DNA of 64,000 bases, from contig OY821749.1 of NCBI GenBank assembly GCA_963682055.1, forward strand, positions 9,102,336 through 9,166,335. Direction: 5' to 3'. Source of the DNA: Primula veris (taxonomy: Eukaryota; Streptophyta; Magnoliopsida; Ericales; Primulaceae). Under the pieces are notes generated by a model, which was not told the DNA's origin, did no database searches, and saw only the letters and a program-made list of their open reading frames with translations. The translations under genes were made by a program, and so were the position numbers. Positions within the stretch are counted from its first letter, which is position 1. Each line of letters opens with the position of its first letter. Positions 31,763-44,400 of the stretch are shown piece after piece.

Positions 31763-33779
31763 TTGGTTTGAATGCAAATAGTTTCTCTAACTTACAAACT
31801 TTAATATCGCTAAATGATGGCATTGATGACTTGCAACTTATCATGTTTTTTGGTATAAATCTATATGACATATCTATCGATTTTACAAGAATGAAAAACA
31901 AGAATATGTCATATACACAAACACCCACCCACTTATGCATACATATAGAGAGAGACTATCACACCACCAACGGCTCGATCGTGACTCGACACCGTTTTCT
32001 TCGAGTCATATGTGAAAGACGTTGTACCTTGGAAACACAATGGCTTGTTAGCCAGAAGCAGATTGGTGGCGGGACAAATAGTGTTTAAGGGTTACTGTTT
32101 AACAGTCACATCGTCTATGAACTTTTAGTCATTCTTTCGGTATTATTTACAATCTCTTTTGTTACGATTTGTTTTTGATATTAATATTTGTTTTTGAAAT
32201 TATTTTCTGTTGTTTCTCAATTTCTTTGATGTAGAAATTATTGTGTTTCGGAACGGCGTACCCAAGAGAAACTTTCTAAGGAAGTGTTTGATGTGAGATC
32301 CAGAGTCTCAACGGAGTGGTGATATGTTATTAAAACGCCCTTTTGTCTCTTCGACGATGAATAATGTATATAATATATACAATTACCACCGACAAGGTAA
32401 AAACAGAAGAAATTGAGGACATGACAGGGGGGATCCAACAATATTTTCTCTCGGGCACAATTGAGTTGCTACTAAATCAAGCTAACATAGCCTAGACCAA
32501 GCTTTTTTATGAGACCAATTGGATATTGTTATAACGAGGTCATGTTGTCATGATCATCAAGACTCCGGCTCAGCTCGGCTTGATTAAAACAGAGAAAGCT
32601 CGTGTCGAGTTGGTGTCGGGTGCAATTAACAAAATATACATAAACATGTGCTAAAACATTAAGTTTCCTATAAACTCATCCAAGTTTCTATTACCTATTA
32701 TCTACATGAACATCATTCGGCTTAGTTTAATTGATGACAACAAAGTCCTTAATTGTTTTCTTCTTATTTTAAGATAGTTATATAGTAATTCTAACTTCCG
32801 GCGGTCTTTCGTTCCATAAGTATTCGAGTTAGTTTCCATATTTTTTTAAGGGTAACAAAGATACAATTAAACCAAACTTGAACCATATCTAACTCTCAAC
32901 CTGAAGTTACACGAATATCAATAAAAAAGTAACTTAAATCAATTCATAATTTGTAGCTCTTTCAAAATCATTATAATTGAAAGCAACAAAATCATTGATA
33001 ACATACAACTAATTGAAATACTTACAAACATTAACCAAGAAAACAATACAACAATTGAATTGAAGATAATATAATAGAAGCCTGATCAACATCATTCTTT
33101 AACTAAGAAATTCCAAATCGAAAAACTTTTAAAAAAATTTGGTGAAAAGTTGAAAACATAGTACGAAAAAAATCCCCAAAATTAATCCCAAATTGAAAAT
33201 GAATACCTTAAAAGAACTCAAACAATTTTCAACAACAACAAAAGTTGAGAGTTCATAGAGAGATGAACATATGTATGTGTCTATGTAGCATTGAAGAGAG
33301 AGAAAAGTTTATGCAAATGAATAAACTAATTATAAAATTATAGTTTATACAGGTGAATGGCAATATTGTAACTAATGCATAATAGACCAAGGGTATGTTC
33401 GTAAATCACATGCCATAAATTTTGGGGTGGGTACGTGCCCCAACGTGTATCTGCCCCTGAGTGCATCGATATATTTATAAAGGTATACGTATGCCAGGAA
33501 TACGAAAAGAACAAAGATGCTGGCATAAGAGGGGGTCGAGATTGGAGTTAATTGGTTGGGCTTAGAACGCCACCATGTGAAGAAGATCAAGATGAAGATA
33601 CTAAGCGCTAACGGCAGTTTAGAAATATTTGACTAAAGATTATTATTTAAATGAGGCGTTTTATGTATTAATGTATGCACCAAATTAACCAGAAGGAGTG
33701 AAACTTTTTGACTAAAAAAAGAGATAAAAAATTACCATTAACAAATCTATAAAAAGTATTTTGCATTAGTAATTACAAC
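31763..33779. other. Spacer without recognised genes
   Basis: AT-rich, with decaying short frames. Nothing beyond scattered homopolymers was supported. It lies between the kinase pseudogene and a MITE. Confidence 0.5.
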
Positions 33780-34054
33780 TAGGGCCGTGTCCGGTCCGGT
33801 CCGGTTCGCTTTTTGGCAAAACCGAAACCGAAACCAAACATATTTTTCGGTTTCGGTCTTTTTATTTTTTAGACCGAACCGGACCGATTTTTTCGGTCCA
33901 GTCGGTTTTTTCCGGTTATTTTTCGGTTTTTCGGTCTTTTTCGGTTTTTTTCGGTTTCGGTATTTTTCAGTTCAGTTTTACTGAAAATCGAAACCGACCC
34001 GAAAATTTTTCAGTTTTTTTCGGTTCGGTTTTTCCGGTTTTTCGCTCAGCCCTA
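33780..34054. mobile_element. hAT-like MITE of CGGTTTTT repeats
   Basis: The ends are TAGGGCCGTG and CTCAGCCCTA. The flanks ATTACAAC (33772-33779 and 34055-34062) are an exact 8-bp duplication. The interior is built from CGGTTTCGG/TTTTTCGG and CCGAAACCG repeats. Open frames through it are artefacts. Confidence 0.9.
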
Positions 34055-34062
34055 ATTACAAC

Positions 34063-35423
34063 GATTCGTCGCACCATTGGAAAGAGTCAAATCCGGTTTC
34101 ATAGGGTCGAATAATTCATGGTTGCAATGAGTACGTCGAATGAGCTACGGATGTGTTCAAAGGAGAGTCGGTTTCATCTAGACTCGGGAATTGTTGTTTG
34201 CTTCGACGGTGTATTAATTACGGAGAGAAAGAAATTATCGGTTGTTCGAGAACAAAAGTTCGGGTCCGTCTTTCCGGTTAATATAGCATTTGTGGTTAAC
34301 TGTATGAATAAGTTTGGAAAATTTGGAAGGCTAACCCAATCTTGTTGCCGTATGACCTTCGATTATCGTTTTGTTTGTATTTGTATGGTTCGATTGTCGT
34401 TTGACATAACTTTTACTCCATTTTAATTTAAGTTGGTCTTTAATTTTTTTTTTATATAAATATGGGAATGCAGTGGGCAGATGTAAAACTCCATTGCAGA
34501 GCAGTAATAATAATTATAAGTATGGGCAAGTGGTGACGGCAATTCCGGTGAAAAAACACGTGACCTTCACCGTACCCCCTTTTGACTTTGTGGACCCCAA
34601 ACAAACTACCAATCCTCTCCTTTTACCCTGGAACTATGGGCCATTTGAAAATAACTCCCATGAACTCTTAATTCTTGCAACTAACCCCCAAGTTCATATT
34701 TATAATGACAAAACTTTTTTATTCATTTTACAAAATTATTTGTTTCATATATGTAGTTTGTCAATACATATGAGTTAATATACCAATTATAGTAAAATGC
34801 CATAAGAATAGGCTTTATATAAGAAAATATTATTTTAATAAGAAAAATATTTTTTTGTGTCATTGCATAAAAAATTAATCGATACGCATGAATATAGAAT
34901 AAGTAATTATAATCAATGTAAAATCCACCAAAACGGATCATCAAGTATAAAATTATGCTCATCCATTTTAATTTACTTGTCCACTATGGAAAAGTCAACT
35001 ATTTAACAAAATTCAACATCGCATTTTACTTTTGTCAAAACTTTTAAATCTACCATTACTTTTGTTTGAGTCATAACCACTTTTACTATTATAATGTGGA
35101 CCCATGTAATAAACAAATATTTATAATACAATGGTAATAAGGTAAAAGTGCATAACCACTTTTACTATTTTAGAAAACCGGACAAGTAAATAAGAACGGA
35201 GAAAATATAATTTAAAAGATAGCAAGATTAATTACAAAAGTTTGAGTTTACTGGGGCTAGTTGAAAGAATCTAAAGTTTATGGTGGTTATTTGAAAATAA
35301 CCCATAGTTTTCAAGTGGATATTTGCATTTTACTTTCACTACTAAACTCAAATCTCTCTCTCTCTCTCTAAATTGCCGGCACTGAGCAAATCTCTGTGTG
35401 TGTGTGTGTGTGTGTGTGTTGAA
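34063..35423. other. Upstream region of the TBC gene
   Basis: It holds a Stowaway-like MITE (34959-35203) and a CACGTG box at about 34558. CT-rich (35353-35369) and GT-rich (35396-35420) tracts, probably 5' untranslated, come just before the start codon at 35424. A 102-residue open frame at 34118-34426 is not recognised and is probably chance. Confidence 0.5.
34959..35203. mobile_element. Stowaway-like MITE
   Basis: The left end, TCATCCATTTTAATTTACTTG, and the right end, CAAGTAAATAAGAACGGAGA, are imperfect inverse copies of the plant CTCCGTTTTTATTTACTTGTCC end family. Internal arms around ACCACTTTTACTATT are direct repeats. TA duplications are not clear at this resolution. Confidence 0.6.
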
Positions 35424-38400
35424 ATGAAGCCGAAGGAGTCATTAACACTATTAAACCCAACTCTCATCTCTTTTGAACACAAGAGGTTCTTTCTCTCTCT
35501 CTCTATATATATATCTAGCTTGCGCTTGTTTTACTGCTTATTTTTATTTAAATAACAAAAATAGAGAAAGTTTTTTTTGTATGTATCTGGTTTTGGGTAA
35601 ATTATATTTATGCGGGTGTTTAGATTTTGATTGATCTGTGTGTCACAATGTGAGATCAGACCTTATTTTACTGTAGCTGCTATTTATTTAAATTATACTA
35701 TCTGGCAGTGATATATTAGTTGAAATGGGACGGGTTGAAATTCTATTTGTTTTTATTCGTAAATAAATGTACTAGCTGGCAGTGGGATATTTCAAATGGA
35801 AGGGATTTAGATTATTCTATTTTTTTTCTTAGATAAATTACAGAAGGGGCTGAATTGGTAAATTATGAAGACGTTAACTAAAACACGTAGTAAGAAAGTT
35901 AAATTGTCGTTGAATATTGTTGAAACGGGAGGGGGATCTCTACCTAGCAAAAAAATTATGAACATTAAAGTTATTACAATTTAGTACCATGACGACAATT
36001 TCGTACCTTCTATAGCTTCCGTGTTTTTTTCGCTGCTTGTTTTAATTATTTTTTTTTTTTAAAGTAGGATTTTCCTGTATGTATCTGGTTTTTGAGTTAA
36101 TTATGCGTGTGTTTTTAGGTTTTGCTTGATCTGTGTGTCGCAATGTGAGATCAGACCTTCATCAGTTGATATGATCTGCTATTTATTTATTTTAATTTAT
36201 ATTCTGGTACTGAGATATTTGTAATGAATTAGTAAATTATGAAAACGTTAACTAAACACATAGTAAGAAAGTTGATTTATCGTTCGAATATAGTTTAAAA
36301 CAAGAGGTTCTCTCTCTCTTTCTTTAGCTTCCGCTTTTTTCGCTGCTTATTTTTATTTAAAAAAAAGGAGAGAAATATTTCCTGTATCTGGTTTTGGGTT
36401 AATTATGCCTGTGTTTTTAGGTTTTGATTGATCTGTGTCACAATGTGAGATCAGACCTTCATTAATTCAAATGTGAGATACTTGAAATGGGAGTGCTTCA
36501 GATTCTACTTGTATTCTGTAACTAAATTATACTTTTTTTTTAGAAATCTTATTATACAAAGGGTAGAATTGGTAAATTATGAAGACGTTAAGTTAACTAA
36601 TACATGTAGTAAAAAGTTTATTTGTCGTCGAATTTTGTTGAAATGGGAGGGGGTATCTCTACATAGTAAAAGAAATCATGAACATTAAAATTATTACGAT
36701 TTAGTATCATTCGTCAATTTCATACCTTCAATATTTAAGTGTATAACATTAGAAAATTGTGTAAGTCGCTGGTTTAAAAGTAGTGTCAATGTACTTAGTC
36801 AACGCTAAATCGAGGTTCATTGGACTTACTTAAAAATGTCAAAGAGTTGAAACTACTTAGTAGTTGTGTTTACGAAACCGTATAGAATTCACAACTCCCA
36901 TGCTCCCAACATCTGCATGGCATTCGGGTGTAAATACAAGAAACCGAACTTCGGAACAAGTTTGCTGTATTCTTGTGGGAGTTGTGAACCTAGTCTGATC
37001 TTTTTATTAAGTTGTATCTGGTTTATTTGGGTAATATTGGAAATCTAAGATGTTGTTGATATATTTGTTTTTCTTTTAGATATTAGAAGTAATCACGATT
37101 TGTATAAGTAAATAATGCGGATTGATACGGTCTTATGTGGTGGAGAAAGACTTTAGAAATATTATGTACACCACAGATGTGGTGTATCAGATAACTGAAA
37201 ATGCTGTGAGATAGGCACTTTTGTTCGACTTCCATGAATTAAGGCACACACTTTTAAGGGAAAAAATAGCTGATTGAATGTATGTCGTATACTAAGGCTA
37301 TCTTATGGTTACATAATATTTGTTTTGGCACAATTTGTAAGCTGAATGACTTGATTTGTCTGGTGAAAAAGCGAACAGTTTTTGAGGTTTTGGCAAGTTA
37401 ACTGCATGGAAATACAAAATAACATTGCTAAAACGTTTTGTCTGCAGGGATGCTTATGGGTTTGCACTGAGGCCACAACATGTACAGAGATATAGAGAAT
37501 ATGCTAAAATATACCAGGTGGGGACGTGGGGTATTATCTTTTCATTATTTTCTTATTTCAAGTAAGTCAGTTTAGCAGTGTCTTAAATGACATGAATTGG
37601 AAATCAAAGTCTTCAATACTGGTGAGTTATGGTGCTTGATATTTCGATATCTATTCGAATACTTGTCGGTTATAATTGACAAAAGGAAACTTTTGAAGTA
37701 TCATATTCATAGTTTTTATTTTATTGTTGCCTTTTTTCTCTGAAAATTCTCAAACTAGTGATCAAAACATTTTTCTACATTTAAAGAATTGCTTTCCGAA
37801 TTAGTTTTTCGCGTTGTATTTTGAAACACATTATAAAGATGTTTTATCTTACTCTATTTATTGCTGTATTAAACTGAAAACTTCTTTAACATGCTATTCT
37901 TAAACTATAGGAGATATTGAACTTATCAAAAATCTGGTGGTTGTGCTATTTGGTGTAAGCAATGGAATTTAGGGGGGAAATGCTCAATATTTATAAGCTG
38001 CTGGCTCGATAAATATGCGTGTGTGTACGCATGATTGGTTTTTATGATAATTTATATGTTACTTGTGTGGTATATTTTAGGAGGAAGAGGAAGAAAGATC
38101 AGATAGGTGGAGTAACTTTCTGCAACGGCAAGCAGAACCTGCACAGTTGCCTCTAAATGGGTTAGGTTCAGAGAACGGTGTGAAGACATTACTAGTAGAG
38201 GCTAAAAAGGAGGGGCAAGCCCACATCACATTAGACACGAGATATGATTCAAAGGGTTCATATGTTGGTCCAGGTGAAGACATTATTAAAAAGGAAATGG
38301 AGGGGGTTCCTGAAGCAACGGAAACCAAAACCCACAGAATCCATCTATGGACTGAGATTAGACTATCACTTGGTGCTATTGAGGAAATGATGTCGACCCG

Positions 38401-41400
38401 AGTGGCAAAGAAGGTGAATTTACCAAAAATAAAGCAGGACACAAGAATTGGAAATTCTCTTCCACCAGTTGACGAAATTAAATCTGAAAAAGGATCATCG
38501 TCAGAAGAGGATTCAGAAGAGGAGTTTTACGATGTGGAGAAATCAGATGCTACCCAGGATGTCCCTTCGGGTGATAATTTGCCAACAGTCTATGGTGGTG
38601 GTATTATTGTAGATGATGATAAGTGTTTCCCTCTTTGGAAAGAAGAGTTGGAAGTTCTTGTTCATGGAGGAGTCCCGATGGCTCTGAGGGGAGAGGTATA
38701 TACATCAATTAATTATTTTAGTTTCATTTTTGGAAGGTCTAAACTTCCTCTAAGGTTACATGGTCCAATTACAGCTTTGGCAAGCCTTTGTGGGTGTGAA
38801 GGCGCGCCGGGTGGAGAAATATTATCAACATCTTTTAGGTGCAGAAGATGATTCCTGTGTATTGCGGACAGACAATTATGGCCTTGAGCTTTCAAAGACA
38901 GACATCGTATCAATACCTGAAAAATGGAAAGGGCAGATTGAAAAGGTGTTACTGAATCAACAAGCTTTTTGATTGTGCGGTTTTTATTTTCAGTTTCGTT
39001 TGTTTGGGATCCAAGTTTCCAAACTTATTTTACCTCTTCTTATATGCAGGATTTGCCTCGAACTTTCCCAGGCCATCCTGCTCTGGATGAGGATGGTAGA
39101 AATGCTTTGAGGCGTTTGCTGACAGCATATGCTCGGCATAATCCTTCGGTTGGTTACTGTCAGGTAACACAGCTACCGAGGAACAATGGTCTTACTCTCA
39201 CAATTTCTTAGCTCTTAACTTTAAAATTATCATGTTGTTGTGTATGTGCTGTAGAGGTCATAATTTACTAGCCAGTGTTGTGATGAAAAGTGGGAACACT
39301 AATGCAGCAATTAGACTTATATATGCTGCTTTCCTATGATTACCATGATTAGTAAAGCCTAAACGCTTAATTATATTCCCATGAGGAAATCTTCTTGAGA
39401 TGAATTATTATTTAACCAATCCCATCGTAACTTACTCTCATGTGTTTTTGCCATTTTGTCCATTTTTCACCTGGAACTCTGATGGTTACAGGAAGCAGAA
39501 CAAAGATTAGGGTCATAATACCTTAGATACCAGATTAATCCTACGGATCCCAGTCTTCTCGGTGGGAAGAGCGGGGCTTAACAAGAGTTGGACTCACTCA
39601 AGTTTATGAATGAAAATATGACCAGTTTTAGGCTTCTCTAGCACAACATATTTAGAGTATGAAATTAAAGTTTCGGAAAAATTTCAGAAGTCCATAATTC
39701 TTTTCCTTTTTCAAGAGATCTAGGAAAAGATTTGTCTAGTGCATGACTTTTTCCAGTGCATTAATTACTTCTGTTATATTTGGATTTTGGCACCAAGGTT
39801 TGCAGTGAGAAACATAACCAACATGGTCTTTCTTCACATTTTCACTCAAAAGCATGAAGAATTGACATGTCCTTCCATTTTTCTTTCCGGAGTCTAATTC
39901 TTTCTTCAAACGCAGCATTAGAAAGTCTTGTTCTCATGGAATTTACCTTTTTCATCATTCCGCAGTGAAACAAATGCAATACGTTTTTTTTTTGTCTTTT
40001 GGTTTTTTTTTCTACAATATTGTCGACGAATTATTGAATTCTTACAAAGATACTGCAGTAAAACTGTATAATTGTGTGGCCTTTCTTTTGCCTCTGCTGT
40101 TTTACAGATAGACTGAATGAGATGAGAGTACTTTTTTATTTCTGTTTTTTAGCTACAAAAAGAAACTAAGTTTATTCGAAAGCAAACATTAATATTAGAA
40201 TTTAAACGTAATTCAACTTTCATGAATTTCTCCCTCACGCCTTCCAAGGTTACCTCCAAATTTGTAAATTTATGGCCATCTTATGTCAAGGGTTTTGAGA
40301 ATACTGAAAATTACTGTTTTTTCTACTTGAGGATATGATTTAACTCTGCGAGTGAGCTCGTTTCCCTCAATTCTTCCTCACTTTCCTGTTTACATAAATT
40401 ACATTGACTCTGGGTACATGGCAGCGGACTTAATTTATTTTGTCACCTCCGAATTCTTTTTAGTTGTCATTGTTCTTAACTTTCTTACGTTTATTTGAAA
40501 AGCCATGTCTATACGTGGACGGCAATATTAATGGTATACCCGCAACGGCACATTATAAGATCTGATGGGCAATTAAAACTTTTTGTTTGCAGACATACAA
40601 TGGTTTTTATGTGATAGAATTAAGTAGTCTTTTAGTTACACTGATGTTCTACCTGTGCATGTTTTGTGGCAATCATTGCAGGCTATGAACTTTTTTGCTG
40701 GCTTGTTGCTTCTTCTAATGCCTGAAGAAAATGCGTTCTGGTAGGTGAAGAATTTTTTATTTTTTTTTATTGATTGACCAACATCCTGCTAATCCTTGAA
40801 AATCCATCCTCATCAACTTATGTTGGTTCTCTTCACTTCAAATTCCATAAAGGCAAAATATGATATTCTGTAGCTAACTAAATCCATGATGTGCAGGACT
40901 TTAATGGGAATCCTTGATGACTACTTTGATGGCTACTATTCTGAGGAAATGATAGAGTCTCAGGTTTTTCTTATTGACTTTGCATGTCATTGTTTCACCA
41001 TGATGATGGTTCCCCGATAGTGATTTTTTAAATTATTTTATCTTTGTTCATAAAAAGCATGCCTTCCCAATTCAAAATATTTTCTGACAACATTCTCAGT
41101 ATGCGAATATATAGTGGCATTTGTGGTGCAAAACTAGTTACAGTACCTTATTTCTCTTGCCAGGTAGACCAACTTGTTTTTGAAGAGCTGGTACGCGAAA
41201 GATTCCCTAAATTGGGTATGTACATCCAAAAGACTTTTATTTCCTTATTGCATCCCCATTTGATTCCTCACATTTAACACCTCGTTTAAGTTTATTTTGA
41301 TCCTACCTTGATTTTGCAGTCAACCATCTGGATTACCTAGGAGTACAGGTGGCTTGGGTTACTGGTCCATGGTTTCTCTCCATCTTTATGAACATGCTTC

Positions 41401-44400
41401 CATGGGAAAGTGGTCAGGTTCTATTTTTTATTGTATGCATATAATTTTAGATCTTATTCTTCTATTGCTTCCATAGTTTTTCTTCACTTCTCCCCACCAA
41501 ACCCTTTTGAACCGTCTTTTCTAACATTGCATGTTTCTTAGTGTCATTGTTAACCTACAATCTGATAATGATTTTTCTTCTTCTCTAGTTCTTAGAATCT
41601 GGGATGTGCTGCTTTTTGAGGGGAGCCGTGTGATGCTATTCAGAACGGCACTTGCTATTATGGAATTATATGGTACTGGGAAAAATATTATAATTTGCTT
41701 AATTCAGTTTTTCTGAAGTACACATATACTGTATATGTAGCTGAACTATAATCACCTCTCCTCAGCTAGGAATCACGTCATGGTACCCCTTCACAATTCA
41801 GAAAATGCAGCCCTTGAGATTTTCTAAATTGAGTGATTAATCCCATCCGGCAAAAGAACCACTTTGTATATGACATATATATAGACTCCCAAGAATTGGA
41901 CCAGGTCCCTTAATGCATGTAAAAAGATTTCGAAACCCTCTGGACATGCTTTGCTAATTAGGATAACAATTGTTACCACACTTCCAATCCATCCATTTTA
42001 TTACCTCGTCTACCATGATTTTTTTAAATTTCCAAATTCGTTGCTGAACTTCCAAAGTTTGCTCCATTGAAATTTCCAATTGATATAAAAACTCACAATC
42101 TTATCCAAACATGAAGCACATTGCGTGCTTTTGCATTCTTAAGTGAAAGCTGATAAGTCTACCCTTGTTTTTGGATTAGCTTCGGGTCTTGAGTTATTAA
42201 GACCAAACTGGTAACTCTAGCAATGAAATTGAAAGTCCAGGGTTCTTTGATTTCAAAAGAATTCAAATGTAAAACGTGCAATTAATTCGAAACCAATACA
42301 AACTAACTTTTTCTACAGTGAAAATTAGAAGTGTAAGCTTGATTGTTATCTTTCATTAAAAATATATCATAATATCGAGGTAAAAGAGAATTCATATTGT
42401 AAGCGTGATTGTTTTAATTTGAGGAGGCATATTCCCCTTGTTATATTAGTACAGTGGTATTATGCTAGAAAGTATGCTGAATCTTTCTCAATCAAATACT
42501 TTTGACAAAATCAAATCAAACTAAATAAAGATAACCCTAATTTCATATTTATCAAATTCATATCTTCAATAGGAAGTATGAAAACTCGTTCTTAATCAAA
42601 TTCATATTTTGTTTAGTATGATTATCTGTTATTGAATTTGTGGTGGTCATGTAGGACCTGCATTGGTTACAACCAAGGATGCTGGGGATGCGGTTACGTT
42701 GCTGCAATCCTTAGCTGGGTCAACATTTGATAGCAGTCAACTTGTCCTGACAGCTTGCATGGGTTACCAAAATGTAAACGAAGTCAGATTACAGGGACTT
42801 AGAGATAAACATCGGCCAGTTGTGAAAGCTGTACTAGAGGAAAGATCTAAAGGACTTCAAGCTTGGAGAGATTTAAAGGGTATATGCATCTACTAAGTTA
42901 GATAGTGTTTTGGTCAATGTTTCTTATTCAGTATTTGATATTTATGATTAATCTAATGATGTGGCACGGCAGACCCGGAGACCAGGTCTGCAGACGTTGA
43001 TGAATTTATTATGAGCACAACAGGAGACGTGGAAGTAGATTCCACCCCAGATCTACAAGAACAGGTAGCCTCCCGTGACTGCAACTCTATGTTTGTCAAA
43101 TTTATTAATAAAGAATATAGTGAGAGAATGGTATATTTGAAACTACCTGAATGAACTGAGTACATATTGAGACTTATATATACTGTGTTACAAGCTTCGT
43201 GTTCTACACTAAATGCAACTATTAACATACACCAATCAACTACTAAAATTACTAATTACTAATTACAACAGTCAACTGTCTACTAACACACTACGAACAG
43301 TGTATTTTCTGACACTGTTTAGTTACTGAAAAATATATTGTATTTGGTCTCATGATTATGGTTAATAATTGTGCCAATTATGTAGTAACGCATGCCCAAA
43401 TGTTGATCAAATGTGGCCTGTGAGTAGTTTCTCTAGGGTCCATAAGCCATCCTTTGATTTTCAAACGTTCAGATGGAAAAAAATGAGATTCATGGTTTTA
43501 TAGCTAGTGGTTGAAGTTATTGTCCATTACATTAGTATGGCCTTATTTTGTTGAGGAATTAGACCCTGTTATTTGATAATTGATAAAATACACTTTCCTG
43601 GGTATGTATATGTTCTTGATAAAATCCTCTGTATTCCACTCTCATCCTGTAAACATGTGCAGGTGGTCTCCTTAAAAGTAGAGTTCTGCAAGTTGTTAGA
43701 GGAAAAGCGGTCCGCAATTCTCAGGTATGATTTTGTCTGACACCATCCTAAGTCTACTTGAAATTAAGGACTTGGAATCGCGATCTAGTCACCTGGACAA
43801 ATAGTGGTAAAATTACCCCTGTTACTGTCGGTTGGGACTATGGTTTATTATGTGACCTGGATTATTATTGTTTGGTCATGTGAACGGAGACACATATATT
43901 CATGGGTGTAAATTTGTTGATGCCAAATTTATTAACAACTTAAGAAGCAATAGTTACAGAAAAAAAGGGAGGCGCTTGCCTATTGATGAACTAAAATTAA
44001 AGAGCTACAAGATGAAACATCCCATCTATCTTGGATGTTATTTAGCTTCAGATAACAAGATATGTGCATTAGGATACACCTTCTTCTTATTTGATTATTT
44101 AGCTTCAGATAACAAGATATTGTCCTCACTAACTGAGTGCAATCATGGTAATGGGTTCCAATCATGAGATTTGGAATAATTTAAGCTATTTATATGAAGT
44201 GCACATGAGATCTATGGTTAGACCAAGTTTTACAAGCATTTGTTATATTTTTTTATGTGGGAATGGTAATTGTACTGGAGGTATTTCGTCCTGTTGTTAA
44301 CTAATTCTTGATGATTATAATTTATTAATTCTGAAATAAAAGTGAAAGCAACCTTTTCTTTTCTTCCCGCTGTTACTGGATCTAAGAAGTGAGGCATGTG

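Noticed and set aside
31642..32088. Open frame of 148 residues after the kinase relic
   Set aside because: Its beginning is the kinase pseudogene read in a wrong frame and the rest shows no motif.
33787..33984. Phe/Arg-rich open frame
   Set aside because: It lies wholly inside a MITE made of CGGTTTTT repeats.
43868..44167. Open frame of 99 residues in TBC intron 13
   Set aside because: The exons on both sides join in phase without it, and it contains a simple direct repeat.
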